A stretch of 64,000 nucleotides of DNA from Haemophilus haemolyticus_M (lineage in GTDB: Bacteria; Pseudomonadota; Gammaproteobacteria; Enterobacterales; Pasteurellaceae), in contig NZ_QQGD01000002.1 in the NCBI RefSeq assembly GCF_003490935.1, forward strand, positions 1-64,000. The letters are read 5' to 3'. Positions 46,813 through 56,565 of the stretch are shown here, in pieces. Positions within the stretch are counted from its first letter, which is position 1, and every line of letters starts with the position of its first letter. The notes beneath the pieces were generated by a model. That model was not told the DNA's origin. It did no database searches and worked only from the letters and a program-made list of their open reading frames with translations. Position numbers and translations under genes: made by a program.

Positions 46813-47673
46813 TTATTTACGAGCACCAAATATCGCAATCAATTCTTTCACTTTTACGCGTTTTTCTGAATTCTGACTAATAGAACGTTGAACTTTGACC
46901 CGTTTAAATTTTGCGCCGTTATAAATTTCACGCGTAAATTTAGTATCGTGATTCGAGATCAATATCAGAATCTGTTTTTCTTTTTGTATAGATTTCGCTA
47001 AATCAGCTAAAGCACGTTGCTGCGCCAAGCCAAACTCATTCCCCGCATAACCAGTAAAATTAGTATCCTGTTGTAGCGGAGCATAAGGCGGATCGCAATA
47101 AATCACCGAATCCTTATCGGCAAATTCAAAAGTCTTTTGGAAATCACAACATAAAAACACCGCTCTTTGCGCTTTATGAGCGAAATAACGTAATTCATCT
47201 TCTGGAAAATAATGAGTTTTGTAAGCCCCAAAAGGTACGTTAAATTCATTTTTGCTGTTATAACGGCATAATCCATTAAAACCAAAACGGTTCAAATACA
47301 AAAAAATAATCGAACGTTCGAAAGGATCCGTAGAAGCATTAAATTGACGGCGTTTAGCGTAGTAATAATCGGGTGTATTGGCATCATCAGCGAAGAAAAT
47401 TGGCTTGCAAGCTTCAATATAACCATCTACATTTTCTTTAACAATATTGAATAGATTGATTAAATCTGGGTTGATATCTGCCAAAATATAGCGTTCAAAA
47501 TTAGAATTAAGAAATACTGCTCCAGCGCCCACAAATGGCTCAATTAAGCAGTTTTTTTTGTTTGGAAAGGCTTTATTTATATCGTCCGTTAAGCGAAATT
47601 TCCCCCCCGCCCATTTTAAAAATGGACGGTGTTTTAACTTAGGTTTTAAAGATTGTTTTTTCGGACGTAACAT
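46813..47673 (-). CDS. dam: DNA adenine methylase Dam
   Basis: Dam methylates adenine in GATC and directs mismatch repair. The 286-residue protein has SAM motif FLKWAGGKFRL near 18, catalytic DPPY (CDPPYAPLQ near 190), and the target-recognition region between. The ATG follows the aroB stop after one base, so it is coupled to aroB in the aroK-aroB-dam unit. Confidence 0.96.
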   Translation of the reverse strand: MLRPKKQSLKPKLKHRPFLKWAGGKFRLTDDINKAFPNKKNCLIEPFVGAGAVFLNSNFERYILADINPDLINLFNIVKENVDGYIEACKPIFFADDANTPDYYYAKRRQFNASTDPFERSIIFLYLNRFGFNGLCRYNSKNEFNVPFGAYKTHYFPEDELRYFAHKAQRAVFLCCDFQKTFEFADKDSVIYCDPPYAPLQQDTNFTGYAGNEFGLAQQRALADLAKSIQKEKQILILISNHDTKFTREIYNGAKFKRVKVQRSISQNSEKRVKVKELIAIFGARK

Positions 47674-47674
47674 C

Positions 47675-48763
47675 TTAATCCATTTGAGTACAACGACGAA
47701 TTGCGTTTAACACGAGGGTATGATCGGTATCATTCGCCACATAAGCTTGGCCTAGAGATTTGAGTAGCACCAGACGCAATTTACCCGCTAGAACTTTTTT
47801 ATCACGCATCATATGCGGTAAATAGTCCTCCGGCTGCATCGTATCCGGTGATACGGTGGGCAAATTGGCACGAGCAAGTAATTTTTCAAGGCGAGACACA
47901 TCTGCAATAGAAATATCTCCAAGCTCTTCCGAAAGTGCCGCAGCCATCATCATTCCCGTAGAAACAGCTTCGCCATGAAGCCAGTTTCCATAACCTAAGT
48001 GAGTTTCAATGGCATGTCCAAAAGTATGTCCAAGATTGAGCAATGCACGATCGCCCTTTTCTGTTTCATCTCTCGCAACCACATCCGCTTTAATTTGACA
48101 ACAACGAGAAACACAATGTTGAAGCGCCTCAGGATGCAAAGCGACAAGTTCATCAATATGTTGTTCTAGCCATTCAAAAAATTCGTAATCTAAAATGGCG
48201 CCATATTTGATAACTTCGGCAAGACCCGCGTTTACTTCACGTTTAGGAAGGGTATTAAGCGTGAGCGTATCAATAATAACCATTGATGGCTGATAGAATG
48301 CGCCAATCATATTTTTGCCTAATTCATGATTAACCGCCGTTTTACCGCCCACTGAAGAATCCACTTGTGAAAGCAATGTGGTTGGAATTTGAATTAAACG
48401 GACGCCGCGCTGATAACTTGCCGCAGCAAATCCAGCAACATCGCCAATTACACCGCCACCCAATGCAATAATCGTGGTATCTCGTCCATGATTACCTTGC
48501 AAAAGTGCGGTGAAAATTAAGTTTAAAGATTCAAGCGTTTTGTATTTTTCGCCATCTGGCAATAAAACATGATCAACCACGCAACCACGTTTTTCTAACG
48601 CAGAGATGATGGTATCAAGATAAAACTGTGCGACCGTGGGATTCGTTACAATCATCACGCGATCCCCTCGTTTAATCGGGTAACTACGTTCATCTTGTAA
48701 CAATCCGCTACCAATTAAAATAGGATAGCGACGCTCTTGCAATTCCACGTTGACGCACAGCAT
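47675..48763 (-). CDS. aroB: 3-dehydroquinate synthase
   Basis: AroB cyclises DAHP to 3-dehydroquinate, step two of chorismate synthesis. The 362 residues include the NAD-binding ALGGGVIGDVAGFAAASYQRG near 97-117, IQIPTTLLSQVDSSVGGKTAVNH (zinc/substrate region) near 123-145 and metal ligands in GHTFGHAIE near 246. It lies 19 bp after aroK. Confidence 0.97.
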   Translation of the reverse strand: MLCVNVELQERRYPILIGSGLLQDERSYPIKRGDRVMIVTNPTVAQFYLDTIISALEKRGCVVDHVLLPDGEKYKTLESLNLIFTALLQGNHGRDTTIIALGGGVIGDVAGFAAASYQRGVRLIQIPTTLLSQVDSSVGGKTAVNHELGKNMIGAFYQPSMVIIDTLTLNTLPKREVNAGLAEVIKYGAILDYEFFEWLEQHIDELVALHPEALQHCVSRCCQIKADVVARDETEKGDRALLNLGHTFGHAIETHLGYGNWLHGEAVSTGMMMAAALSEELGDISIADVSRLEKLLARANLPTVSPDTMQPEDYLPHMMRDKKVLAGKLRLVLLKSLGQAYVANDTDHTLVLNAIRRCTQMD

Positions 48764-48782
48764 AATTTATCCTTAGGTGTGT

Positions 48783-49325
48783 TTAAAGTGCACCATTCAA
48801 TCCATTCATATTATCAATTAAATCAACTATTTGATTTACCATTACTTTGGCATTTTGCTCATCGGTTGGCAAAGTGATGTCCGCAATTTCTTCATAAAGC
48901 GGATTGCGAATTTTTGCTAAATCTTCCAATACTTGACGAGGATTCTCTGCATCTTGAAGCAATGGACGTTTTTTATCACGTTGAGTACGTTGGAATTGTT
49001 TTTCCACCGTTGTTTCCAAATAAATCACAATGCCACGTGCAGATAGATAATTACGACTTTCTTTAGAAAGTACCGCGCCACCACCAGTTGAAAGCACAAT
49101 GCCTTGCATTTGAGTAAGCTCATTAATAATGCGTTCTTCACGCTTACGGAAGCCTTCTTCACCTTCCAAATCAAAAATCCAGCTAATGTCCGCGCCAGTA
49201 CGCTCTTCAATCACGGCATCGGAATCAATAAAATCCATATTAAGCTGTTGTGCTAATTGACGACCGATAGTGCTTTTGCCTGCACCCATTGGCCCCACTA
49301 AAAAAATATTACGTTTTTCCGCCAT
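48783..49325 (-). CDS. aroK: Shikimate kinase
   Basis: AroK phosphorylates shikimate with ATP. The 180-residue protein begins with Walker A FLVGPMGAGKSTIGRQLA (8-25), followed by DSDAVIEERTG (substrate Asp), GFRKREERI and LSTGGGAVL, and the lid arginine block TQRDKKRPLL. First gene of aroK-aroB-dam. Confidence 0.97.
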   Translation of the reverse strand: MAEKRNIFLVGPMGAGKSTIGRQLAQQLNMDFIDSDAVIEERTGADISWIFDLEGEEGFRKREERIINELTQMQGIVLSTGGGAVLSKESRNYLSARGIVIYLETTVEKQFQRTQRDKKRPLLQDAENPRQVLEDLAKIRNPLYEEIADITLPTDEQNAKVMVNQIVDLIDNMNGLNGAL

Positions 49326-49568
49326 TGTTCTTTTCTAATTAAATTAAAGGTGAAATAAAAATTTGATCTTTCTAACAAAAATACACAGTCTAAAACAAAT
49401 TTGACTACTTGAAAGATCTCCCAAAAAATGGCCTAGATTATCGCAATAAACTACCCTATATTTCAACCTTTCCAGAGAATTTATTTTCCACGAGAAACCA
49501 TTCAGGTGTGAAATAATCACGATTCTCAATCATCTACGGCATCTTAAAGCAGCAAACTCATAACAAAA

Positions 49569-49596
49569 ATAGCGCGTTAAATACGCGCTATTTTTA
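49569..49596. terminator. Hairpin between nadN and aroK
   Basis: AAAATAGCGCG and CGCGCTATTTT form a perfect 11-bp stem around TTAAATA, with T runs on both sides. It lies 16 bp beyond the nadN stop and serves that gene on the minus strand; no rightward gene ends here. Confidence 0.85.
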
Positions 49597-49611
49597 GTCT
49601 ATTTTTCAATT

Positions 49612-51423
49612 TTATTTTTTAGGTAACGCATCAGTTGAAGCATTAAATTTCACGTTTGATGAAGTGTAAGCCTCAAAGTGCGGGTGTTTTTTCATAAATT
49701 TAATGAAACTTTCCGCATCAGGCAAGTATGTATCAACGCCTTCATATTTTGGATCGTTAAATAATTTACCAAAGGTTTTGTAACCGTCTTTACCGCCTGC
49801 AACATAAGCATTCGTTCCGACAAGATAACGTTTGTTATCATCAATTGGTTCCCATTGTTGGGTTTGTTTATTCAATACTTCCACACTCACTAAACGTTTA
49901 CCCTCCGCATTCGGTGTTTCATTCGCTTCATAGCGAATACCCGCACCATAAGGGAATGCACCAGTTGAACCATCAACTAAAGCAAACTGCATTGCATCTT
50001 CAAGCACTTGTTTCACTAACGAACCTTCCATTTTATAGGTATATAAGGTATTCCCGAAAGGCAAGAAAGTATAAGCATCATTAAAGGTCACGTTGCCCGG
50101 TAAAATATCTGCGCGTACACCGCCCGCATTTTGAATAGTTAAATCCACTGTTTTGAGTTCGTTATACATTGTTTCTGCAATAAAACGTGTTGCAATAGAA
50201 CCCTCTGGATTTGAACCTGCTTTATTTGGGATACGATTTGCTGAACCACCAGGCATTGCAGAACCAGTGATGACGCCCACAATTTCTTGTGCTAAACGAT
50301 CTTTTTCACTTTTATATTTAGCAATAATCTTATCGGTTTTTGCATCGTGATCATCAAGTGAAATACTTTTCATTGATTTTAAAGTATCAAGTGCTTTTTT
50401 ACGTTCATCGCCAGCTAATTCAGCCCATTTACCTTCCGCATTTTTCACTTGAAGTTTATGAGAACTCATTAACACATGAGGAATTTTACGAGTAATAGAC
50501 GCAATACCTTCAGGACTGAATTTCACACCTAAGTCACCCACCACAGCAGAATAAGCCCAACCTTCCATTACAAATACCGGTTCGCCATTCGGATTTTTAA
50601 ATTCAAGCGGATATTCATAGATTACTGGCAATTTTAAACCACGTAATTCATCATTTCCGTATAAATAATGTGAATCCCCAGTAACGATCACATCAATGTC
50701 ATTTACTTTTTGAGCAATTTCGATATTTTTTTCACTTCCTGCATGTGAAAGTAAAATAATTTTATTAATACCTTGTTGTTTTAGCGCATTTGCCATAATT
50801 TGTGCGGTAGCAATTTCATCATAGAACTTCACATCCTTACCTGGTGAAGATGAATTAACCGTTTTATTCACGGTATCTAAACCGATAATAGCAATTTTTT
50901 CTCCATCCACAGTGAAAATATCGTAAGGTTTCCATTTGTTATATAAAATTGAATTTTTATCAGGAATAACATTGGCTGAAAGTACTGGAATTTTTAATGG
51001 CTCGAGTAGTTTTAATAAACCTTCATTACCCGCATCAAATTCATGATTACCCAAAGTAAAATAATCAAAATTACCTGCATTCATGACAGCCGCATCAGCG
51101 GAACCGCCAAAAAGGGTGAAATACAGCGTACCCGTAATCGCATCACCAGCATGTAGCACTAATGGATTTTTATACTTTTTGCGTAACTCATAAAGTTTTC
51201 CATTCACAGCAGAAAAACCACCAATATCAACCTTTGTTTGTTGACCATTTAAATTAATTCTCGCTTCGTGCGGTTCCAAGTAAGAATGGTGGTCATTAAT
51301 ATGTAAGATACTTAACTCCACCGCTTTATGTGCTTGCGGTGCTTCTTTAGCAAAGATGGCACCAGAGCAAAGCATTGCTAACGCACTAACAGCAAAGGTA
51401 ACTGATTTTTTAGATAAAAACAT
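49612..51423 (-). CDS. nadN: NAD nucleotidase / 5'-nucleotidase NadN
   Basis: NadN hydrolyses external NAD and NMN to nicotinamide riboside, the form Haemophilus can import to meet its V-factor need. The 603-residue precursor has a signal peptide ending near Ala25 (IFAK). Metallophosphatase motifs LHINDHHSYL (~40), GDAITGTL (~93), GNHEFD (~126) and TGDSHYL (~250) are all present, then the 5'-nucleotidase C-terminal domain with QNAGGVRADI near 435. A 259-residue exported protein gene precedes it by 24 bp. Confidence 0.94.
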   Translation of the reverse strand: MFLSKKSVTFAVSALAMLCSGAIFAKEAPQAHKAVELSILHINDHHSYLEPHEARINLNGQQTKVDIGGFSAVNGKLYELRKKYKNPLVLHAGDAITGTLYFTLFGGSADAAVMNAGNFDYFTLGNHEFDAGNEGLLKLLEPLKIPVLSANVIPDKNSILYNKWKPYDIFTVDGEKIAIIGLDTVNKTVNSSSPGKDVKFYDEIATAQIMANALKQQGINKIILLSHAGSEKNIEIAQKVNDIDVIVTGDSHYLYGNDELRGLKLPVIYEYPLEFKNPNGEPVFVMEGWAYSAVVGDLGVKFSPEGIASITRKIPHVLMSSHKLQVKNAEGKWAELAGDERKKALDTLKSMKSISLDDHDAKTDKIIAKYKSEKDRLAQEIVGVITGSAMPGGSANRIPNKAGSNPEGSIATRFIAETMYNELKTVDLTIQNAGGVRADILPGNVTFNDAYTFLPFGNTLYTYKMEGSLVKQVLEDAMQFALVDGSTGAFPYGAGIRYEANETPNAEGKRLVSVEVLNKQTQQWEPIDDNKRYLVGTNAYVAGGKDGYKTFGKLFNDPKYEGVDTYLPDAESFIKFMKKHPHFEAYTSSNVKFNASTDALPKK

Positions 51424-51447
51424 AATGGCTCCTTATGAGTAAACAGA

Positions 51448-52227
51448 TTAATTTAAGCCTTCAAGCATTGCTTGGAAAGTCTTATAACGAATAGCATAGT
51501 TATTGTGTTGAAGATTTTCACGTGCTTGATCTAAATACGAAAAATCATCAACCTCCACCCCGTTAAATTGGCGAGCAAACATCATATTAGCTAGAGCGAG
51601 ACGGGGCTTAATTTCAGAAGAAGGGGTTATCAAACTCACTCGATTCTCAGTAATAGAAAAAGTTGTTTGATTAGGAAAATCTTGATGTATCTGTTCAATA
51701 ATTTTTTGAAATATGCCTTTAGCATCCAAAGACAATAATATGATTTGATCTGCTTTTGCTCCCCGTTCGAGTAAAGCCTGAACAAATTGCTCCGAATTAT
51801 CTGTTTGACGAATATAAATTTTTGCCTGCTCATTCGCTAAAAAAGACACCAGTAAGTTTTTCTTCATTTCCTGAATTAAATTAGCATCCCCAGTATTTAC
51901 CGGCTCAAAGTATAAATAATCAAGAAATTTAGGGGTGAGATTTTTATCTGTTTTAAAAATTCGAGTGAGGATTTTTTCGCTTATCTGGATCTGATTATCA
52001 AGAAATTGAGGAGGTAAAGAAAAAAGTGCGGTAAGTTTTTTCTGTAAAATCGAAACTTGTTGTTTTTCTTGTTTGGCTAAAGCGATTGAAAATTGTTGCT
52101 TTAAAGCCTCAGCGGACTCAGTAGATATTGATTGGTGAGAAGATGGAGGAGGACTTGCTATCACAGATTGTTGAATGCCAATACATGACGCTAATCCAAT
52201 TAACACAGAATGAAAACCGATTTTCAT
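51448..52227 (-). CDS. Exported protein of unknown function
   Basis: I do not recognise a domain. From ATG 52225-52227 (GAGG upstream) it has 259 residues, with a signal peptide ending near residue 25 (QSVIAS) and a helical mature part rich in Gln and Lys. The last third has a conserved-looking ALANMMFARQFNGVEVDD segment. A second in-frame ATG at 52239 lacks a ribosome site. Placement 24 bp before nadN suggests co-transcription and perhaps a role in periplasmic nucleotide salvage, which is inference. Confidence 0.75.
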   Translation of the reverse strand: MKIGFHSVLIGLASCIGIQQSVIASPPPSSHQSISTESAEALKQQFSIALAKQEKQQVSILQKKLTALFSLPPQFLDNQIQISEKILTRIFKTDKNLTPKFLDYLYFEPVNTGDANLIQEMKKNLLVSFLANEQAKIYIRQTDNSEQFVQALLERGAKADQIILLSLDAKGIFQKIIEQIHQDFPNQTTFSITENRVSLITPSSEIKPRLALANMMFARQFNGVEVDDFSYLDQARENLQHNNYAIRYKTFQAMLEGLN

Positions 52228-52537
52228 AATAAACCTCATTTAACTGATATTTTATCAATATAAAATACTGCTTAACGCGTAAACTTGACCTAAAACTGTT
52301 TAAGAGTTTCTTAGATTATACGTAAAACAAAATTGCATGTGAATGATAATGTTTACTTTTTCAAGAGAATATAACGTACTTATTAGAATGCTCATCCAAA
52401 ACTTGCAATTTTGCTCAAAAAGTATAAAATTCGCAGGCTTTTTGTCTATATATACAGAGAAAAAAGTAAGCTATATTCTTAAATCGCTTTCGAGTTTAGG
52501 AATATTCTTTTAGCAATTAAACATTTAGAGGAAGGTT

Positions 52538-52786
52538 ATGGTAACCATTCGTTTATCTCGTGGCGGAGCTAAAAAACGCCCATTTTATCAAATCGTAGTA
52601 GCTGACAGCCGTTCACCACGTGACGGTCGTTTCATTGAGCGTGTAGGTTTCTTCAACCCAATCGCACAAGGTAACGCAGAACGTGTTCGTATCGACCTAG
52701 ACCGTGTTAACCACTGGGTTGGTCAAGGTGCATCACTTTCTGATCGTGTTGCGAGCTTGGTAAAAGAAGCACAAAAAGCAGCATAA
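52538..52786 (+). CDS. rpsP: 30S ribosomal protein S16
   Basis: An 82-residue ribosomal protein needed for 30S assembly, with the family start MVTIRLSRGGAKKRPFYQIV. AGAGGAAGG precedes the ATG. It heads the conserved rpsP-rimM-trmD-rplS operon. Confidence 0.98.
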   Translation: MVTIRLSRGGAKKRPFYQIVVADSRSPRDGRFIERVGFFNPIAQGNAERVRIDLDRVNHWVGQGASLSDRVASLVKEAQKAA

Positions 52787-52830
52787 TTTTGCTTTTTGAT
52801 TTAGTTCTTAAACTAAGATAGGTGAGAAAT

Positions 52831-53358
52831 ATGGAACAACAACGTATTGAAGTTGTGGGCAAATTAGGCTCAACCTACGGTATTCGTGGGTGGTTACGTA
52901 TTTATTCATCAACAGAACAAGCTGAAAGCATTTTTGAGTATCAACCTTGGTTTTTAAAAATCAAAGGTGAATGGCAGCCAACAGAATTAGAAAACTGGCG
53001 TCATCATAATCATGAAATCATCGTGAAATTAAAAGGCGTTGATGACCGTGAAGCCGCACAAATTTTAGCAAATGTTGAAATTGGTGTGGATTTATCTGTT
53101 TTCCCAGAACTGGAAGAAGGCGATTATTACTGGCACGATTTAATTGGTTGCTCAGTCGTAAACCTAGAAGGTTATACAATGGGAACGGTAACAGAGATGA
53201 TGGAAACTGGTTCTAATGATGTGTTAGTGGTGAAAGCCAATACGAAAGATGCTTTTGGAAAACAAGAGCGGTTAATTCCGTTTTTGTATGAACAAGTAGT
53301 TAAAAGAGTCGATCTCACCACGAAAACAATTGAAGTGGATTGGGACGCTGGTTTCTAA
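52831..53358 (+). CDS. rimM: 16S rRNA processing protein RimM
   Basis: RimM assists maturation of the 30S head by binding S19. The 175-residue protein has the N-terminal barrel (GKLGSTYGIRGWLRIYSSTEQ) and a C-terminal PRC-barrel domain (DYYWHDLIGCSVV, ETGSNDVLVVKA). The start at 52831 fits homologues; the GTG-led extension to 52822 adds three residues over the ribosome site and is rejected. Confidence 0.96.
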   Translation: MEQQRIEVVGKLGSTYGIRGWLRIYSSTEQAESIFEYQPWFLKIKGEWQPTELENWRHHNHEIIVKLKGVDDREAAQILANVEIGVDLSVFPELEEGDYYWHDLIGCSVVNLEGYTMGTVTEMMETGSNDVLVVKANTKDAFGKQERLIPFLYEQVVKRVDLTTKTIEVDWDAGF

Positions 53359-53395
53359 TCTCAAGTATGCACAAACGTAATGTAGTAGGCTTTTT

Positions 53396-54136
53396 ATGTG
53401 GATAGGGGTGATTTCATTATTCCCCGAAATGTTTAAAGCGATTACGGAATTTGGGGTTACAGGAAGAGCCGTAAAACATAATCTTCTGCAAGTGGAATGT
53501 TGGAACCCAAGAGATTTTACATTCGACAAACATAAAACCGTGGATGACCGCCCTTATGGTGGTGGCCCAGGAATGCTGATGATGGTGCAACCTTTACGGG
53601 ATGCGATTCATGCTGCAAAAGCAGCGGCAGGAGAAGGCGCAAAGGTGATTTACCTTTCGCCACAAGGACGTAAACTCGATCAAGGCGGCGTAACAGAGCT
53701 TGCTCAAAACCAGAAATTGATTTTGGTATGTGGACGTTACGAAGGTATTGATGAACGGTTGATTCAAACTGAAATTGATGAAGAATGGTCAATCGGCGAT
53801 TACGTTCTAACCGGTGGGGAATTACCAGCAATGACATTAATTGATGCTGTTGCGCGTTTTATTCCCGGTGTATTAGGCAAACAAGCCTCCGCAGAAGAAG
53901 ATTCTTTTGCAGGTGGTTTATTAGATTGCTCGCATTACACCAGACCGGAAGTGTTAGAAGGATTAACTGTACCGCCCGTGCTGATGTCGGGACATCACGA
54001 AGAAATTCGGAAATGGCGATTAAAACAATCGCTACAAAGAACATGGCTCCGACGCCCTGAGCTCTTAGAAGGCCTAGCTCTGACTGACGAACAACGTAAA
54101 CTGTTAAAAGAGGCGCAAGCCGAGCATAACAGTTAG
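53396..54136 (+). CDS. trmD: tRNA (guanine-37-N1)-methyltransferase TrmD
   Basis: TrmD makes m1G37 next to the anticodon and prevents frameshifting; it is essential. The 246 residues show the SPOUT trefoil-knot motifs VIYLSPQGRKLDQG near 83, LVCGRYEGIDER near 109 and EWSIGDYVLTGGELPAMTLID near 128. Third gene of the rpsP operon, 37 bp after rimM. Confidence 0.98.
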   Translation: MWIGVISLFPEMFKAITEFGVTGRAVKHNLLQVECWNPRDFTFDKHKTVDDRPYGGGPGMLMMVQPLRDAIHAAKAAAGEGAKVIYLSPQGRKLDQGGVTELAQNQKLILVCGRYEGIDERLIQTEIDEEWSIGDYVLTGGELPAMTLIDAVARFIPGVLGKQASAEEDSFAGGLLDCSHYTRPEVLEGLTVPPVLMSGHHEEIRKWRLKQSLQRTWLRRPELLEGLALTDEQRKLLKEAQAEHNS

Positions 54137-54172
54137 TTTCAGTTACATCTAGGATCAATAAAGGATCAAACA

Positions 54173-54523
54173 ATGTCTAACATTATCAAACAACTTGAAC
54201 AAGAACAATTAAAACAAAACGTACCTAGCTTCCGCCCAGGTGATACTTTAGAAGTTAAAGTATGGGTAGTTGAAGGTAGCAAACGTCGTTTGCAAGCATT
54301 CGAAGGTGTGGTTATTGCAATTCGTAACCGTGGCTTGCACTCAGCATTTACTTTACGTAAAGTATCTAATGGCGTAGGCGTTGAGCGTGTATTCCAAACT
54401 CACTCTCCGGCTGTAGATTCTATCGCTGTTAAACGTAAAGGTGCAGTACGTAAAGCTAAACTTTACTACTTACGTGAACGTTCAGGTAAATCTGCTCGTA
54501 TTAAAGAGCGTTTGGGCGAATAA
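54173..54523 (+). CDS. rplS: 50S ribosomal protein L19
   Basis: A 116-residue protein of the 30S-50S interface, with the family blocks FRPGDTLEVKVWVVEG and VSNGVGVERVFQTHSP. Last gene of the rpsP operon; a perfect hairpin terminator follows at 54536-54561. Confidence 0.98.
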   Translation: MSNIIKQLEQEQLKQNVPSFRPGDTLEVKVWVVEGSKRRLQAFEGVVIAIRNRGLHSAFTLRKVSNGVGVERVFQTHSPAVDSIAVKRKGAVRKAKLYYLRERSGKSARIKERLGE

Positions 54524-54535
54524 TTTCGCAAAGAA

Positions 54536-54561
54536 AAAGGCTTGGAATTCCAAGCCTTTTC
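54536..54561 (+). terminator. rpsP operon terminator
   Basis: AAAGGCTTGG / CCAAGCCTTT form a perfect stem around AATT and are followed by TCTG; the flanking A and T runs also allow leftward use for queH. Confidence 0.85.
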
Positions 54562-54574
54562 TGCATTCATTATA

Positions 54575-55312
54575 TTAATCAGCACTATAATACAATTTTC
54601 CGATTTCAATTTTTTGGCGACCAGTCTCTTCTCGCCATTTATTACTATCACGTAAAGAATACACACAGCCGCAATATTCCTGTTGATAAAACCGCTCACG
54701 CTTACTAATTTCAATCATACGTTGCGAGCCACCTTCTTTTCGCCAGTTATAATCCCAATAAATAACATCATCATATTTTTCCGCAGCGCGATGGCCACAG
54801 CCATTGATTTGATTCATATCCTTCCAGCGAGAAATACCCAAGCAACTAGTAAATACAGGGAAACCATGTTCATGAGCATATTCAGCAGCTTTTTCAAAGC
54901 GCATATCAAAACACATAGTACAACGAATTCCCCTCTCTGGCTCCCATTCCATTCCTTTGGCTCGATCAAACCAATTTTGACGATCGTAATCTGCATCAAT
55001 AAATGGAATGCCAAATTTTTTGGCAAAACGAATATTTTCTTCTTTACGAATTAAATATTCTTTGAGTGGATGAATGTTTGGATTGTAAAAATAAATCGTA
55101 AATTCAATGCCTGATGCAAGGATTGCTTCCATCACCTCACCCGAGCAAGGAGCACAGCATGAATGTAAAAGAAGTTTATTATGCCCATCTGGCAACTCAA
55201 GTTTTTCACGAATAAAAGGTGCATTAGGATCTTTGCGTACTTTTTGTTTACGAGTTTTACCTTGAAAATTAACCGCACTTTGCTCAGGTTTAGATTGAAG
55301 TTCTGTATTCAT
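54575..55312 (-). CDS. queH: Epoxyqueuosine reductase QueH
   Basis: QueH (formerly DUF208) is the cobalamin-independent enzyme for the last step of queuosine synthesis in tRNA. The 245 residues carry the cluster cysteines in HSCCAPCS (Cys52, 53, 56), CTMC (131, 134) and the YCGC motif near 210, plus the ISRWKDMNQINGCG block near 165. Its presence implies queuosine-modified tRNA without QueG. Facing the rplS terminator. Confidence 0.92.
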   Translation of the reverse strand: MNTELQSKPEQSAVNFQGKTRKQKVRKDPNAPFIREKLELPDGHNKLLLHSCCAPCSGEVMEAILASGIEFTIYFYNPNIHPLKEYLIRKEENIRFAKKFGIPFIDADYDRQNWFDRAKGMEWEPERGIRCTMCFDMRFEKAAEYAHEHGFPVFTSCLGISRWKDMNQINGCGHRAAEKYDDVIYWDYNWRKEGGSQRMIEISKRERFYQQEYCGCVYSLRDSNKWREETGRQKIEIGKLYYSAD

Positions 55313-55362
55313 AAAGTTTAATTAAAATTAATGGGTATAAAGTATATAAACTAAATTAAGGA

Positions 55363-56352
55363 CTAATAATTTCTATCAACTGACAAATACGCTAAAGAAA
55401 TTAATGCCTTCTTATAATCACTGTCTGGCAACATTGCAATTGCATCTACAGCTTTTTGAGCTTCTTCTTTTGCACGATTCATCGCGTAATCTAAAGACTT
55501 ATGCTCAGCCATAATAGCTAATACTTCATCAATAGCTTCACGTTTACCGCCTTGCTCAATCGCTTCGCGAATTAAAGCCGCCTGTTGAGCATTACCATGA
55601 CGCATAGCATGTAGTAGAGGAAGGGTTGGTTTTCCTTCAGCTAAATCATCGCCTACATTTTTACCTAGAGCTTGTGCATTTGCACTATAATCCAATACAT
55701 CATCCACAAGCTGAAATGCAGTTCCAAGATAACGCCCATAATCTTGTAAAGCCTTTTCTTGAGCTTCTGTTCCACCCGCGACAATTGCAGCCGCCTGCCC
55801 CGCCACTTCAAACAAACGCGCAGTTTTGCTATAAATTACACGCATATAATTAGCTTCGCTCGTTTCGGGATCATTAACATTCATTAACTGCTGAACTTCA
55901 CCTTCCGCTAAAACATTAGTCGCATCGGCCATAATTCCCAAAATCTTCAATGACTCTAATTGTGCAACTAATTGAAATGCACGCGTATAAATAAAGTCAC
56001 CTACCAGTACACTTGCAGCATTCCCAAATTCTGAATTCGCCGTAGCGCGCCCACGACGCATATCGGACTCATCCACCACATCATCATGTAATAAAGAGGC
56101 AGTATGAATAAATTCAACAAAAGTAGCACAAGTAATCGCCTTAGCACCATCAAAACCTAAAGATCGAGCTGTAAGAACGGCGATCAATGGACGGATCCGC
56201 TTACCACCACCTTGAACAATATAAAAACCTAACTGTCCTATTAACGGAACATCTGAATTAAGCTGAGCAAGAATATTTTGATTAACTTTTTGCATATCGG
56301 GATCTGCAAGTTTCTGGATCGCGTCTATGCTCATAAGAGCTTGTTTCTTCAT
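55363..56352 (-). CDS. ispB: Octaprenyl diphosphate synthase
   Basis: IspB makes the C40 side chain of quinones. The 329-residue trans-prenyltransferase has both aspartate-rich motifs, LLHDDVVDESD near 90 and FQLVDDVLD near 218, and GGGKRIRP near 48. An internal ATG (Met7) would give the E. coli-like length; the start cannot be decided. It is divergent from rplU. Confidence 0.95.
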   Translation of the reverse strand: MKKQALMSIDAIQKLADPDMQKVNQNILAQLNSDVPLIGQLGFYIVQGGGKRIRPLIAVLTARSLGFDGAKAITCATFVEFIHTASLLHDDVVDESDMRRGRATANSEFGNAASVLVGDFIYTRAFQLVAQLESLKILGIMADATNVLAEGEVQQLMNVNDPETSEANYMRVIYSKTARLFEVAGQAAAIVAGGTEAQEKALQDYGRYLGTAFQLVDDVLDYSANAQALGKNVGDDLAEGKPTLPLLHAMRHGNAQQAALIREAIEQGGKREAIDEVLAIMAEHKSLDYAMNRAKEEAQKAVDAIAMLPDSDYKKALISLAYLSVDRNY

Positions 56353-56565
56353 TTTTTCATCAATTATTAGTCAAAAGTGCGGTGTATTTTACCCGAATTT
56401 TCAGACTTTCTGAAATCAATCCGCAAATGAAGGGAATTTTTTTATTTTATTGTAAATAAATTCTTGCCATAGGTAGGATTTTTCCGTAGAATTTGCGACC
56501 TATTTATATGAATTTTTAAGTGTGGACTGCTAAAGAGCAGGGAAACACAATTAAGCGGAGTATTT

